From Montifringilla adamsi (taxonomy: Eukaryota > Chordata > Aves > Passeriformes > Passeridae): a stretch of 64,000 nt of DNA. Positions 23,001 to 35,000 of this stretch are shown here, one piece after another. The DNA is taken from positions 62,001 to 126,000 of the forward strand of contig JAGGNK010013670.1 of assembly GCA_017590115.1 (NCBI GenBank), in the 5' to 3' direction. The notes under the pieces were generated by a model. That model was not told the origin of the DNA, made no database searches, and saw nothing but the letters and a program-made list of their open reading frames with translations. Position 1 is the first letter of the stretch, and each line of letters starts with the position of its first letter. The position numbers and the translations under genes were made by a program.

Positions 23001-26000
23001 CTGAGCCAGAACTGCCACGTGCTTTCATGTGTCTTTCAAAGAACGTTCTGCATGGTGGAGCTCATAGCTCTCAATGAAGACCATTGTCCCAGAGCCTGCC
23101 CAGCTCCCAGGACAGTGCTCTGCCTGTACTCAAAGGTTGGGTTTGATTTCCAGGTATCAGGACATCACACATTCCATCCATTTGGCTCGGAAACAGAACT
23201 TGGGCCTCAAATCTTGTGATGGCAACCAGGAACTGCTGAACTACCTCCGGAGTGATCTGATTGAGGTTGCAACGCGGCTGCAGAAGGGAGGCCTGGGATA
23301 CGTTGATGTGACACCAGAATATGAAGCAAAAGTGAGTGAACAGGCAAAGTACTGAACAAGACAAGTGTGAGATGATACTTTCTGTGGAAGGTCTTCAGTC
23401 TTTTGTTCTCCTCAGACAAGAGGAGCAGGAAATGAGTTTTCTCATTTGTCCTTTAAACAATTATTTCAAGATTACACAGCTGATGGCTTGAGGTGTATGC
23501 AGGTCATAATGTTGGAGCTGAGTGTCCTGTTCAATTGTCCTGTTTTTATATTCTCATGATAGGCTTCTTTATGGAGCAGAACTCCATAGCTGATTTTTAT
23601 CTTCTATGTCAAAGCCAGCATGTCTTGTTGAGACAGCAGCAATATGCTGATTCCATAACCAGGTGTGGCAGTTAACCACACTGCATTAGTTACCACGGGT
23701 GTCCACTTGCAGGCCCACTTCAAGCAGTAGAGAGAGTAATATCCAGCTGCTACAGGGTCGTATGTTCTTCCAACAGGTGTACTCCCTGGGGAGCCTAAAG
23801 GATTTTGGAGAGTGTGTGATTGCGCTCCAGGCTGGTGTTGTTAAGAAGTTTCTGCAAGGTTTCATGGCCCCTAAGCAGAAGAGAAGGAAACACCAAGGAG
23901 AGGATCACATTGCCAGGGCTGAGGAGATAGATGAAGACAAGAAAATGGCAGAAGAAGCCAAGGTATTGTTCACCTCAGGGCTCTGTTTTGGTCTTGCAGT
24001 AGAACTCTTTGAGCAGTAGCAGTACATTTTATGGAGTACTAAATCTTGATCAACTTCCTTCCATTTCACATTTGAAGTTGAGTGTGTTTGGTGTTTATGA
24101 GGCCAGGTATTGCCTGTTTATTTTGAGGAGTAAATGCATGGGAAAAGTAAAAATAATAGTGAGGAGTTACGTAATTTTCTCTTTGTGAATAGGAAATGGG
24201 TCAGGTTCCTTCCATACAATTCTGCTTAGATAAAAGTATATTATGGAGAGTTTTCACAGAACTTAATAGGAGTTGTATCTGCCAGAGAGGACTTACGGTG
24301 CTTTGGTTCACAAAGAGAAGGAGAGACATGTTGGGGTTCTGGTAACTTCAAGGGAGTGAGATTTAGGTAAATACCACATTAGGCAAAGGGAGATACAAGT
24401 TGTTGGATGTGTGGAAGCACTTGGGGAGATGTCTGGGCAAACAAGCCTCCTGGGCAAGCCTCCAGGAGAAAAATGGTATTGTGGGCCTAAATACGTATAC
24501 GTCCTAATAAAAGGGATAGAGAGGAGCTGCAGAGGGTTGGGAAAGGTACTGCAGGCACTTGTGCTGCACCAGTGTTTCACCCTAACAGGGGCACTAGAGT
24601 TCAGGGGTAGTTTCTGTACACTAAGTTAAGCAAGATGTTAATGCCCTGTGACAAGACTTTCCCCACTGCCCTCAGCTCTGCCCTGACTGATAACTGACTT
24701 CAGCAGAGGCAGCAATATCAGAATTAGATCAGCAGAAGTACTTGAAAGTCCCAACTTAAAAAATAATATTTCTTCACCTGTGTTTACCTGAAGGGAGCAG
24801 GCAAGAAAGGTGGAGAGAGACTAATTTACAAGAGCATGTACTGAGGGGACAAGGGGAAATGACTCACACTGGTAGAGAGTGGGGTGAGAGTGGATATTGG
24901 GAAGAAATTCTTTCCTGTAAGAGTGGTGAGGCCCTGGTACAGGTTGCCCAGAGAAGCTGTGACTGCCCCATCCCTGGAAGTGTTTCAGGCCAGGTTGGAT
25001 GGGGCTTGAAGCAACCTAATCTAGTGGTAGGTATCTTGGCCTGTGGCAGGGGAGTTTGAAACGAGATGAGCTTTAAAGTCCCTTCCAACACAAACCTTTC
25101 TGGGAATCTGTGACTGAGGCTGGAGGTAGTTTCTTTGGTGCGGATCTGTGGGGCTTTTTTTGAAGCTCCTGTCACTATATGCTGAATGCTTGTTTGAACA
25201 TCAGGTCTTTGCTAAGCTGTGGTATTGGTGTGTTAGTGGGATAATTTGGATAGGTGCTAGAAATTTTCACATTCCTCAGTTGTCCTGAGGTATTTAAACT
25301 TTGCTAATTTTAAATCTTCCAGTAATGGGAGGATGCTGTGTCCCGAAAGCTCACAGCAAAATGGAGTGCTCTAGAATTGATGAGGTCTGAGGCAGAAAGG
25401 ACTTGGATCAGCACATTTCCTGTTTCTACAGCAGCACCATATTGTGCCTTACTCCAGTCTGCCTTAGAGCTGTAACCCTGAGGGGTGTACCTGTAGGGCA
25501 TATTCAGGGTAGCATCAGATTTACTGCAACACAGTCCCAGTATGCAATTGTGCAGGTTTTCCCCCTGGAAGCACTGGCTTTAGTGTCATGCCAGTCTCTC
25601 TGGAGCATTTATTTATGCAGTGCAGTGCTTACTATCTCATTCAGACTTTTCTAGACCTTTGTGGTGGTACAAGCAATGTTCAACTTTTTGGGGGTGTTTG
25701 TTGGTTTGTTTGGTTTGGCAATTTTTTTTAACCTCAGTTTATCTGGAATAAGCTTTCTTTTTGCCGAAGCAGAAAACCTTTACAGATGACCTTGAAAGAG
25801 CAGACTACTTCTTAGATACAGTTATCTGAGGAAAATCCCTGACTGCCAGGCAGACTGTTCTGAAGAAAAATCTCCTGCATAGGCTAGGAATTATGAAGCC
25901 TTTTGAGCCAGAACTGCACTGTGAGCACATAGGAGGTAAAATACAGCATAGCCACACTGGAAAAATATACTCAATGTACTTTGAGACTTTAGAGGAAGAA

Positions 26001-29000
26001 TTGCAGCCCTGTGGTATGGGTATGTCTCATTTTCCCTGTGAGAAACAAGTTATGGCTTAACAGGCACCCGTTTGCTGACATAATTGTCTGTACTAAGGGT
26101 TCCTGCTGGCTCAGCTGCATTGCTGGAGCTCACACTGCTGAGTGGCATGGGATTGCAGTGAGACATGGCTTGTGGCTGCTCCTTAAAATCAGGCTGGTGC
26201 CTCTGTTGATGAAAGCATTCCCATTTCCAGTGGCAGTAGCATGCTGGACCGTCCCAGAACAGGACAGGGAATATATGACCTGTTTGCAGCATGACATTGC
26301 ATCACTACAGCATGAGCAGAGTGAAGAACATGGGTGGCTTATCACCCCTGTGACCCGCGCTCAGTAGGATGTGCAAGGGGAGAGTCAGTCTGCACCTGCA
26401 GACAGTCCCTCAAGGAGCAGCTTCACAACCAAGCAATTCCAGTTTCAGCTGTTCCAAGGGGTTTCAGCTCAGGGTGCCAGGTGAGACCCTTTGTATCCGG
26501 AGCCTTGTCTACCTTTACCAAAGTTGGTGTTTTCTGTCACTCTGAGGTTGACATGTGACAGGGGACTTGTCCTTTTATTCTGGGGGTTGCTTTTTGGTTT
26601 TTTTCCCTGCTTGGTTGTTCCTATCCAGTAAGGAGGGGATTTAAGTAACTTCCTCCAGTCTCCCATTTTGCCTTGTTGGCAGCTGGAACTCTCTTGGTAC
26701 TAGTGCTGCTCAAATGCCACAGTCTCCTGATGCTTGGGAGGTAAGGCTAGAAATTTGTTAAATTCCACAGACTTGGGGAGAAATATCTCAGCAAAACTTG
26801 CCAACAGCTTTTGCAGATTTATCTTGGCCCAGCATGTTAACAGCAAAACCCATGGAGCAGTTCCTTGGAAAATCAATTATACCGTATGTGAAGCACCTCA
26901 ACAATGTTCTGCAAAGAAAGAGCGCAGAGCTGTGTAACCTCCACAGTGGGCTGGGCAGCTTTACGTTTGTCTCCGGTGGTTCTCCAGAATCCACATCAGC
27001 AAGAGTAGTGATCCACATGGCGCTAGGGATGTTGGCATTTCAGAACAGTTTGTGTGTTTTTCCAAGCATCTAATATATGCTGCGCTTCCTCAAATTCAGG
27101 CAGAGGAGAATGTGCAACTCTGCAAAACTCCCAGGTTTTCTTTGGCTCCCAAATTGCTGTCAGCTGCAGAGTTTAGATTTTCCCATCTGACACTTCACTG
27201 TTTGTTTTTTCATTCTCCTGAGGTGGAAGAACATTAGCTAAAGGCCTATTACATCCCTGTCATGTCTGGGCCATCGCCTCACTCTTGTAGAGTACAAGAT
27301 TACCATTGGTGAGGATATGGCTCTGGATAACTTCTGTCCTGCTGCATTTTGGATTTATCAAAATGGTATTTCAAACCTCTTGAGCTGAGTGTATGGTTTC
27401 CCATTGGCCTTGCTCTGTGCAGACCCTGGCAGCTGCCCTGGTGCAAGGCTTGGCTTTGATGCTGTCATCCTCATTCCCAGTTTCTGGGATTTCAGATTAG
27501 CTGAGGCCATAGTGTCTCAGGGAAGCAGCTGGTTTCATATTTGGCCATCCAAATGCCTGTGCAATGTGATTATAGCTGGTAGCACAGGGTTCCCTCTGCC
27601 ACCTGAGAAGCTCAGGGACTGCATGGGTGTGTTGCTGAGGTCCAGGTGCCTGTGTGGTACCCACTGGAGGGCAGCACAGGCCACTTCAATCCTCCTTCCA
27701 CTGTGATTGCCAGCTGTTCCACAACTTTCCTCCCACATTTTACAGTGCTAGATTTCTGCCTTTTATTTTCTTAGCCTGCTGATTATTTGGGTTGGACCTT
27801 CAGAGCAAGAATTTAGTGGAGTTCACATAGAGTGATTCAACATGACTGTGAAATGCAAAACAGTTGACTGTTAGGAACAAACTGTCTGATCCAGGGAGAC
27901 TGGATATGGATAAACCACAACCAGAACTGCTGAGGTAACACAGAAGGAAAGAAATATCAGAGTTGAACTTTGGTTATGATGGGTCCCAGCTAAGGGATAT
28001 AAAAACATCTTTAGACTGAAGGCAGCTGTGTCTGTGCATCATTGTAAGATGTTAGGTCTGTCTGCAGGTTGCTTCAGCCATGGAGAAATGGAAGACAGCA
28101 ATCCGTGAGGCCCAGACCTTCTCCCGTATGCATGTACTGCTGGGAATGCTGGATGCCTGTATCAAGTGGGATATGTCAGCAGAGAATGCCAGATGCAAGG
28201 TGTGTCGCAAGAAAGGTACGCATTCCTACCCACAGAATTCCTGCCTGTGCAACAGTTGGATGTTGTCACCTCTCTGCTGTGCTTAGGTGATGTGTCCTTG
28301 TAGTCTGTCACTCTATGGCTGTATTTAAGTTCTGAATGTCAGGATTTACAGTCAGCAGCAGCATTGATCTCTCAGAAACATTTGACTCTTTACTCCAGTA
28401 AACCATTCTTATGTAGCTAGTATTGCAGAGCTGCTATCCCCTGGATATTTAGGGTACTTGGATGAAAGTCACCTACAAATCCTTCTGGGAACGTTTGTGC
28501 AACTGTCCATTCCCTAGTTTTCATTTTTGGAATGGTCTTTGGATCTCTGAGCCTTGTCAGTTAATCCTGTCTTCTAGAGAAGGAGCAAGCAAGGAGGGGT
28601 TGGAAAGGTTATTATGGGGAAAGCGAGGTGGGATATTGCTGCTCTGATGCCAAAATGGCAGCAGAACTACTCAGTGAGCTGGGGAGGTCACCAAACAGGT
28701 GATGAGGGCATACTTTCTTCGTGTGCACTGTAGAATGAAGGACTTCAGAGTCTTCCAGGTGAAGGGGGAAGTAGAAGGGGTGTCAGCAGAGATCAGGTGC
28801 TGGTATTTGTCCTGCCATAACCTCTCCTGTTGTATGGGAGCCTGGAGGAAAGAGCCTGGTGGTACATTCTCCCTCACCACTTTTATGTTGGTGAAACTAG
28901 TGGAAAATGAGGGCAGGCAGAGCTTGGGGGACTGCTGGGCAACTTTTGTTTACCGCAAGGCTTGCCATCCATCCCTTTAGAGAAGTAAGGGCTGAACTGG

Positions 29001-32000
29001 TGCAAAATCTGCCTTCACTGCAGAACCTCAGGGGTATTCCAGACCCTTGCCAAAACTACCCTTCCTGCTGTTGAGAGGAGTTTCTAGGTAAGAGTAAGGG
29101 GCGGGGGGCTCACCTGAAACTTGCACAATAGTTTCACAGAAACTAAGAACTGAGATGTTAGAGAAAGACAAGCTGGCAAGCCCTCTGCACTTTCTTTTTC
29201 CACTTCAGTAAAGGAAAGCTGGCTCAGGATTGTTTCCCTGTTTCCCTTCATCAGTGGGAGGCACAGAGAGAGACTAGTCCCGCTGCATACTGATTTTCAG
29301 TGTAGCCTTGCCACCCTGAGTAGAAAGAAGATACCATGTAGGTTAAGCAGAATAGCTCCATTTTTAGCTTACAGCTCTGGGGCCCTGTTTGCAGCAAACT
29401 TTCCCCATGTTTATCTGAATGGAACCTCTTTGACAGATTTCTATCTTTGCCTTCAGTGAAATCTTCGCAGAGCAAGGGACTTCGCATTGGTTTTGTTGGT
29501 TTTTAAATGCTGCTGTTCATAAATATAGTGGTGGGACAGAAAGAAGGATCCCCAAGGAAGGCCATCAGAGAAAGGGTCTCTGCCCTCAGAGGGGACTCTG
29601 CATCTTTCTCTTGCTTAATCCTGCCCTCCAGCACTGCGCAGCTTCTGCCTCTCAGGTTGAGTGAGGCTGTGGCCTTGTTACAAGCGAGCTGCACTTTCTT
29701 AGGTGAGGATGACAAGCTGATCCTGTGTGATGAGTGTAACAAGGCCTTCCACCTGTTCTGCCTGCGGCCGGCACTCTATGAGATCCCAGACGGGGAATGG
29801 CAGTGCCCAGCGTGCCAGCCTTCGACAGCCCGGCGCAGCTCACGAAGCAGGTGAGTGACCTTCCTGCTCGTAGTCTTGTCACAGCACAGTCCTGGGCCTC
29901 TTTTCACAAGACCCAAACGAGCCTGGACAAAGCCCCTTTGGAAGGTTTGAAATCACCCAGTTAAAGCAGCACTGGAACAGAAGAAAAGCAGTTTCAGGAT
30001 GTAAGTTCAGCACACGTGTTGTACTGATGCATTACAAGTTCATGAATTTTGATAAATATCTTGGGTTTGGAAATGAAAACGTAGGCAAAACGCCCACCAA
30101 AATTAGTTGTACTAAGAGTTGTTGTTTCCTTTGAGAATCTGTTTGGGTTATTTCTTCATGTATTTGGTGGCTGCAATTCTATGGGTCCTTGGGCTGGGTT
30201 ACTGCAGTGTTCTTGTAAGCTAGAGCAGACATTACTCCAGGCTGCAGCTCAATCCCTGCTCTGCTATGACAAGTCAAAATGCCATTCTAATGGTTTTCTG
30301 TACCTGATAATCTTAGCAAGACAGGACCACTTTATAATGTGACAAAGGGAATGTGATTTGAGGAAGTGTGGCAAATATGAGTAGTTGCCTCCTGACAGCA
30401 CGGGGTTAGATTGGTTTTTTGAGTTGCAAGCTGGAACTTAAGCATTTTACAGTGAGTGTCATTTGCTTGTGGTAACTGCTACATCTCCCTGTATATCACT
30501 GGGTGAGGCTGTCCAGTGGCACCTGATGCAGAAGCAGAGAGCAGATCCTCCCTGACAGAGCAGCACAACAGAGGTGTGCCAGCCAGTACCGTGCAGGTGG
30601 TGTATGGCCTTGAAAGTATTACTTACTCCCTAGACACCATTTAAGAGTTCATCAGGCTTGTGCAGAAATGACAGGGCTTAAAGGCAGCTCTTGTAGCCTG
30701 AGTTCATAGTTACTTTGATGTGGCAAAGTCGCCTGCAAGCTGCTCAGCTCCTGGCCCAGAGCCATCAGGTGGAGAACACCTGTCCTGTTTTCTGCTTTCT
30801 GCTCTTGTCTTCCTGGCTGAGATAGGAAAAGAATGTCAGCCTGGCAGATCTTTTACCCTCTGTGCTTTGGAAGTTTTATTCCTTTTGTTGCTCAAGATCC
30901 TCTTTCTCCAGGGGATTTAGACTCCCACAGCAGCTTTGCCTGTGTCCCCTTTTGCCTGTGCATGCTGGTTTTTAATGGTCTAAATGAGACCCCACCAGCA
31001 GTGCTTCAGCCTGTTGGAGCAAGTCCAGAGGAGGCCACCTAGCTGATATGAGGGATAGAGCACCTCTGCAATTAGGGAAGGCTGAGAGAGTTTGCATTGT
31101 TCAGCCTGGAAAAGAGAAAGTTTTGGGGTGGCCTAATTGCAGCCTTTTAGTACCTGAAGGGAGCCCACAAAAGAGATGGAGAGAGACTGTTTACAAGGGG
31201 GAATGGCTTCCTTGACATTCTTCCTTGACAGAAGGCAGCGTTAAATTGAATATTGTTTGGGAAGATATTCTTCCCTGTGAGGATGATGAAGCCCTGGCAC
31301 AGATTGCCTAAAGAAGCTGTGACTGCCCCATCTCTGGAAGTGATAGAGCTTGGAGTATCCTGCTCTAATGAGAGGGGGACTGAAGGAAGATGGGCTTTAA
31401 GGGCCCTTCTAACCCAAACCATTCTATGATTCTATGAATGATTGAACAGTCACAGATGAGAAGCCAGAATGTGCTGGGCAGGGAGTCTGCGTGGCTTCTG
31501 ACTTCAGCACATGAGGAGCCTGATATTCTGTTCACCAATCTGTTTCCCATAGTGTAAGGAAACCAATCTAGTTCCTTAAGTATAGGGAAAATATTCCAGC
31601 AGGAAAAAGAACCCCTCTTGAAACTCTTTAGGCCGGGCCTGCAGACCTGGGCAAATAGCAAATTGTCCTCTCAGGGAAGAGTAATTACACAGCAATCCCA
31701 GTCTTAAAATCCCCTGTTCCGTGGTCATGGTGCCTAGAATACCAAAAAATACCGAGGTTCAGCTCTTGGGAATTTTCAGTCCAGATGTTTAGCTGAGGAA
31801 GTGCCCTTTGAGCTGTAGCTATAACTTGATATTCTGGAATACAGCAAGCTGCTTTTGGCTGAGCCTGGTGTTTGTTCTACAGCCCAAACAGTGCCAGGGC
31901 CCCCGGGGCCACTGATGCTCAGGCTCTTGTACCACAAACACATACACCTGCCTTGTTCTAGGAACTATGCAGAGGATTCTGCTGAAGATGAAGGTGAAGA

Positions 32001-35000
32001 AGGTGAGGAAGCTTCTGATGAGCCAGATGCTGAGGAGGAAGAGGAGGAGGAAGAAGACTATGAAGTTGCTGGACTAAAATGTAAGGCTTTGACCATGTAG
32101 AGAAATAACAGAAAATAGTAGCCCTCCTGCCTTCAGTATCTGAAATACTGATCCTCTTTGGGACTTGTGCTTTTCCTCATGCAGACCAGGTATAGGCCTA
32201 GGAAATGTCACAGGGAAAGGCTGTGGCTGTGCTGTGGTTACCTGGGGACCTGGAGGTAAACCCTTGGCCATTTGTGATGGAGTCAGTGCTAGCAATGATT
32301 GAAACTGCTCACTGCCCAGTCACTCCCTGGGGACACTGATGATGCTATTCTGGGAGCTGAGAGGGGTCAGTAGAGACTGCAGAGCAGTGGGATTGTCAGT
32401 CTCTGCGCCTACAGGATTTGTTGTACACTGGAAACTGTTTAATTGCTTATGGGAGCTCTCATCACAGCCTCCTCTCCTTTCTTTTCTTTTTCCCACCATT
32501 TCATAACCCCTTGAGTGCAGGACTTCCAGTGATTTGGCAAGGAGGCATTTTGAAATAGGAAGACTAGCACTTCCTCTCTTTATTCCAGTGAGAAGGCACA
32601 GTGTTCCAGGTGTAGTGTGGGCTGGACCACCAGCACCCTTTGATCACATACAGAGACCACTTGGGATGCTCCCAGGGCAGCTGGGAGGAATAAGACTGTT
32701 TTCTAGATTCTTCAATGTCTGCTTCTTCACCTAAACATATTTAGTATATGTATCCACTTTGGTTTTAGGGGCATTTGATTCAGTCTCAGTTGGGCAACTT
32801 GTTGGGCTGAAAAGCTCAGTCTGGGGATGGCACACTGCCATCATTTGCTTTCTGTCAAACTGTCCTTGACTGACATAACATTAAATACAGGTTGTCTTAA
32901 ATAGGGCAGATGGAATCCAGAGACTGGGACTCAAAGGATTATCCCGTGTTCTTTTGAGGGTTTCCATCCAGGCCTGAGCCTTGATTCCTTTACTTTATTC
33001 TGGTTTCAGGGAGGCTCACTGATACCACGGCTGTGCACACTGCTTGTTGTCCTGCGGTGTATCCATGTCCACACTTGGAGTGTGTTTAGCCTGTGTTGCA
33101 TGGCCAAGGCAGGAGCTGAGCCAAGCTTTCCAAACAATGGCAAAAGAGGGTTATGGTCACTAAAAATAAAGTGCTAAATGCAACCCCTGGCTTTAGAGAG
33201 CATTAACATGGAAAGGTCACCATGGAAAACTTTTGTTTTAATAGAGAAATCACATTGATCCTCATGGCGTTTATCCTGAGGGATCTAACCTAGAATGTTG
33301 GATTGTCAGACATTTAGCACGTGCTGCACGCTTGACACACAAGCAGAGTGACAGCAGGTGGATGTCCTGCGGCCTTCCACACGCCCAGCATGATGATTTA
33401 TGGGACAGGGCTGGATCAGAGGCTGCAGCTGAGGTATCCAGTATGCTGGATACAGCTCAAGGACTTGGGATCAGGTGGAAGGGCTTTGAGTTGGGAAGGC
33501 AAACACATTCTCCTCGTACAGAAGGGTCATGGGAGAAATTTAAGACAAGGGAGTGCGTCAGCATGCTTGCATTGCCACCAGTGTGGAGCTCTGAGAGCAG
33601 ATACACACAGGCAAGTGCATTTCTTTAGGATGTAATGTGGCAGCCCCAAGTCTTGGGGAATAAAATCCCATTGTTTCCCACTTGAAGCACATGGAGCAGC
33701 TCCCAGCTGCAGTAATTTGACACTCCCCCTGCACACAGTTCCCTTCTCAGGGGGCTTATCCCACTGTGTGGGCCACTTGGAAAAGCACCCATCTCCAAAA
33801 CTAAGGAGCAAAGGGGCAGCAGGAAACTGAGGAAACTCCAGGTTTCTGCTCCCAGTGCTTTCAGAGGGTATTTTGCTGTTTGAGACAGCTGTCTGTCCTT
33901 GCATTGCTTTCCTGTCTTTCCCTCAAGCCTTGATGTGTTGGGGACTCTTGGTGCTGCAGGCAGAGGGGTTTGCTGTGACCTGCAGTAGATGATCCAGGAG
34001 CTCCCAGGATTCCCTTGGAGCTTGAGGATCTGCTCTGTGTGAGTACCCTTTTAGCAGCAGGCTGTTGCTAGCCATGGCCTCTTCAGGCAGGTGGTGATGA
34101 CTCACAGATCCCCTCTGTAGAAGGTGTGAGAGTGTAGCTGAGATGAGGCCGGGTGGTCCCTGGGCTCACCAGCCTGAGTGAGGCTCAGCCTAGTGTGGGA
34201 GGCAAAAGGTGGTGTCTGCTCCCAGATGCACCCAGGCCTCTAAGCCCATGGCTTATCTATTTCAGTGAGGCCCAGGAAGGCAGCCCGGGGCAAGCAGGGC
34301 TCCATGTACTCCTCGAGGCAGGGAAGGCACCAGAGGAAGAAGCAGACGCTGCACCCTGTGCGGGGACCCCGGCAGCGCACGGCACCTGTCAACGGTGCAG
34401 ACATCGATGAGCTGGTAAGAGCCGAACTTCTCCCTGGAGACCACTCACATCATGAGTTATAAACCAAACAGGTGGCATGCTTCCTCCCATCCCTTTGCAG
34501 AGAAATACCCTGAATCCTAGTGGAAGCCCGGGTTAGGCTGGGTTAAAAAAGGATACATATCCTTAGGGGCCTGCTGCAGACAGAGCACAGATATGCCAGG
34601 CATCCCTCCCCAGCCGCTTTCACACATTGTCCCCTTGAGCAGCAGGCAGCCTGCAGCTTGTTAAAGGGTTTTAAATAGCATCCATATGTCTCTGCAGAGA
34701 GGTGGGGGAACTGAGGGGGTCCTGGATGGCCAGAGAATGCCAGCAATGCTGGACCCTTGCTCCCCAGCCTTGGCCATTTTATGACAGTTGTTGTCTGTAT
34801 GGTCACTCCCCAACTTCCAGGACATAATTTGGCCGGCTTAGGTTTCACTTGATATTTAAAGAATAAAACTATAGGCTCCTGCACAGAGCAGTCTGTGTGT
34901 GCTGGGTGGGGGGAGCTGCAGCGACTCTGGGGATCCACACACCATAGGGGATACATGAGGATACTCCAGCCCCACAACCACGTCACAGTGCCCTGCAGAT

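Larger units (their letters stand above)
22738..28067 (+). other. BAZ1B: BAZ1B introns j-k, k-l and l-m
   Basis: Introns around exons k and l. Only the CR1 at 24816-25114 was recognised. The 4.1 kb intron l-m is otherwise featureless to me. Confidence 0.8.
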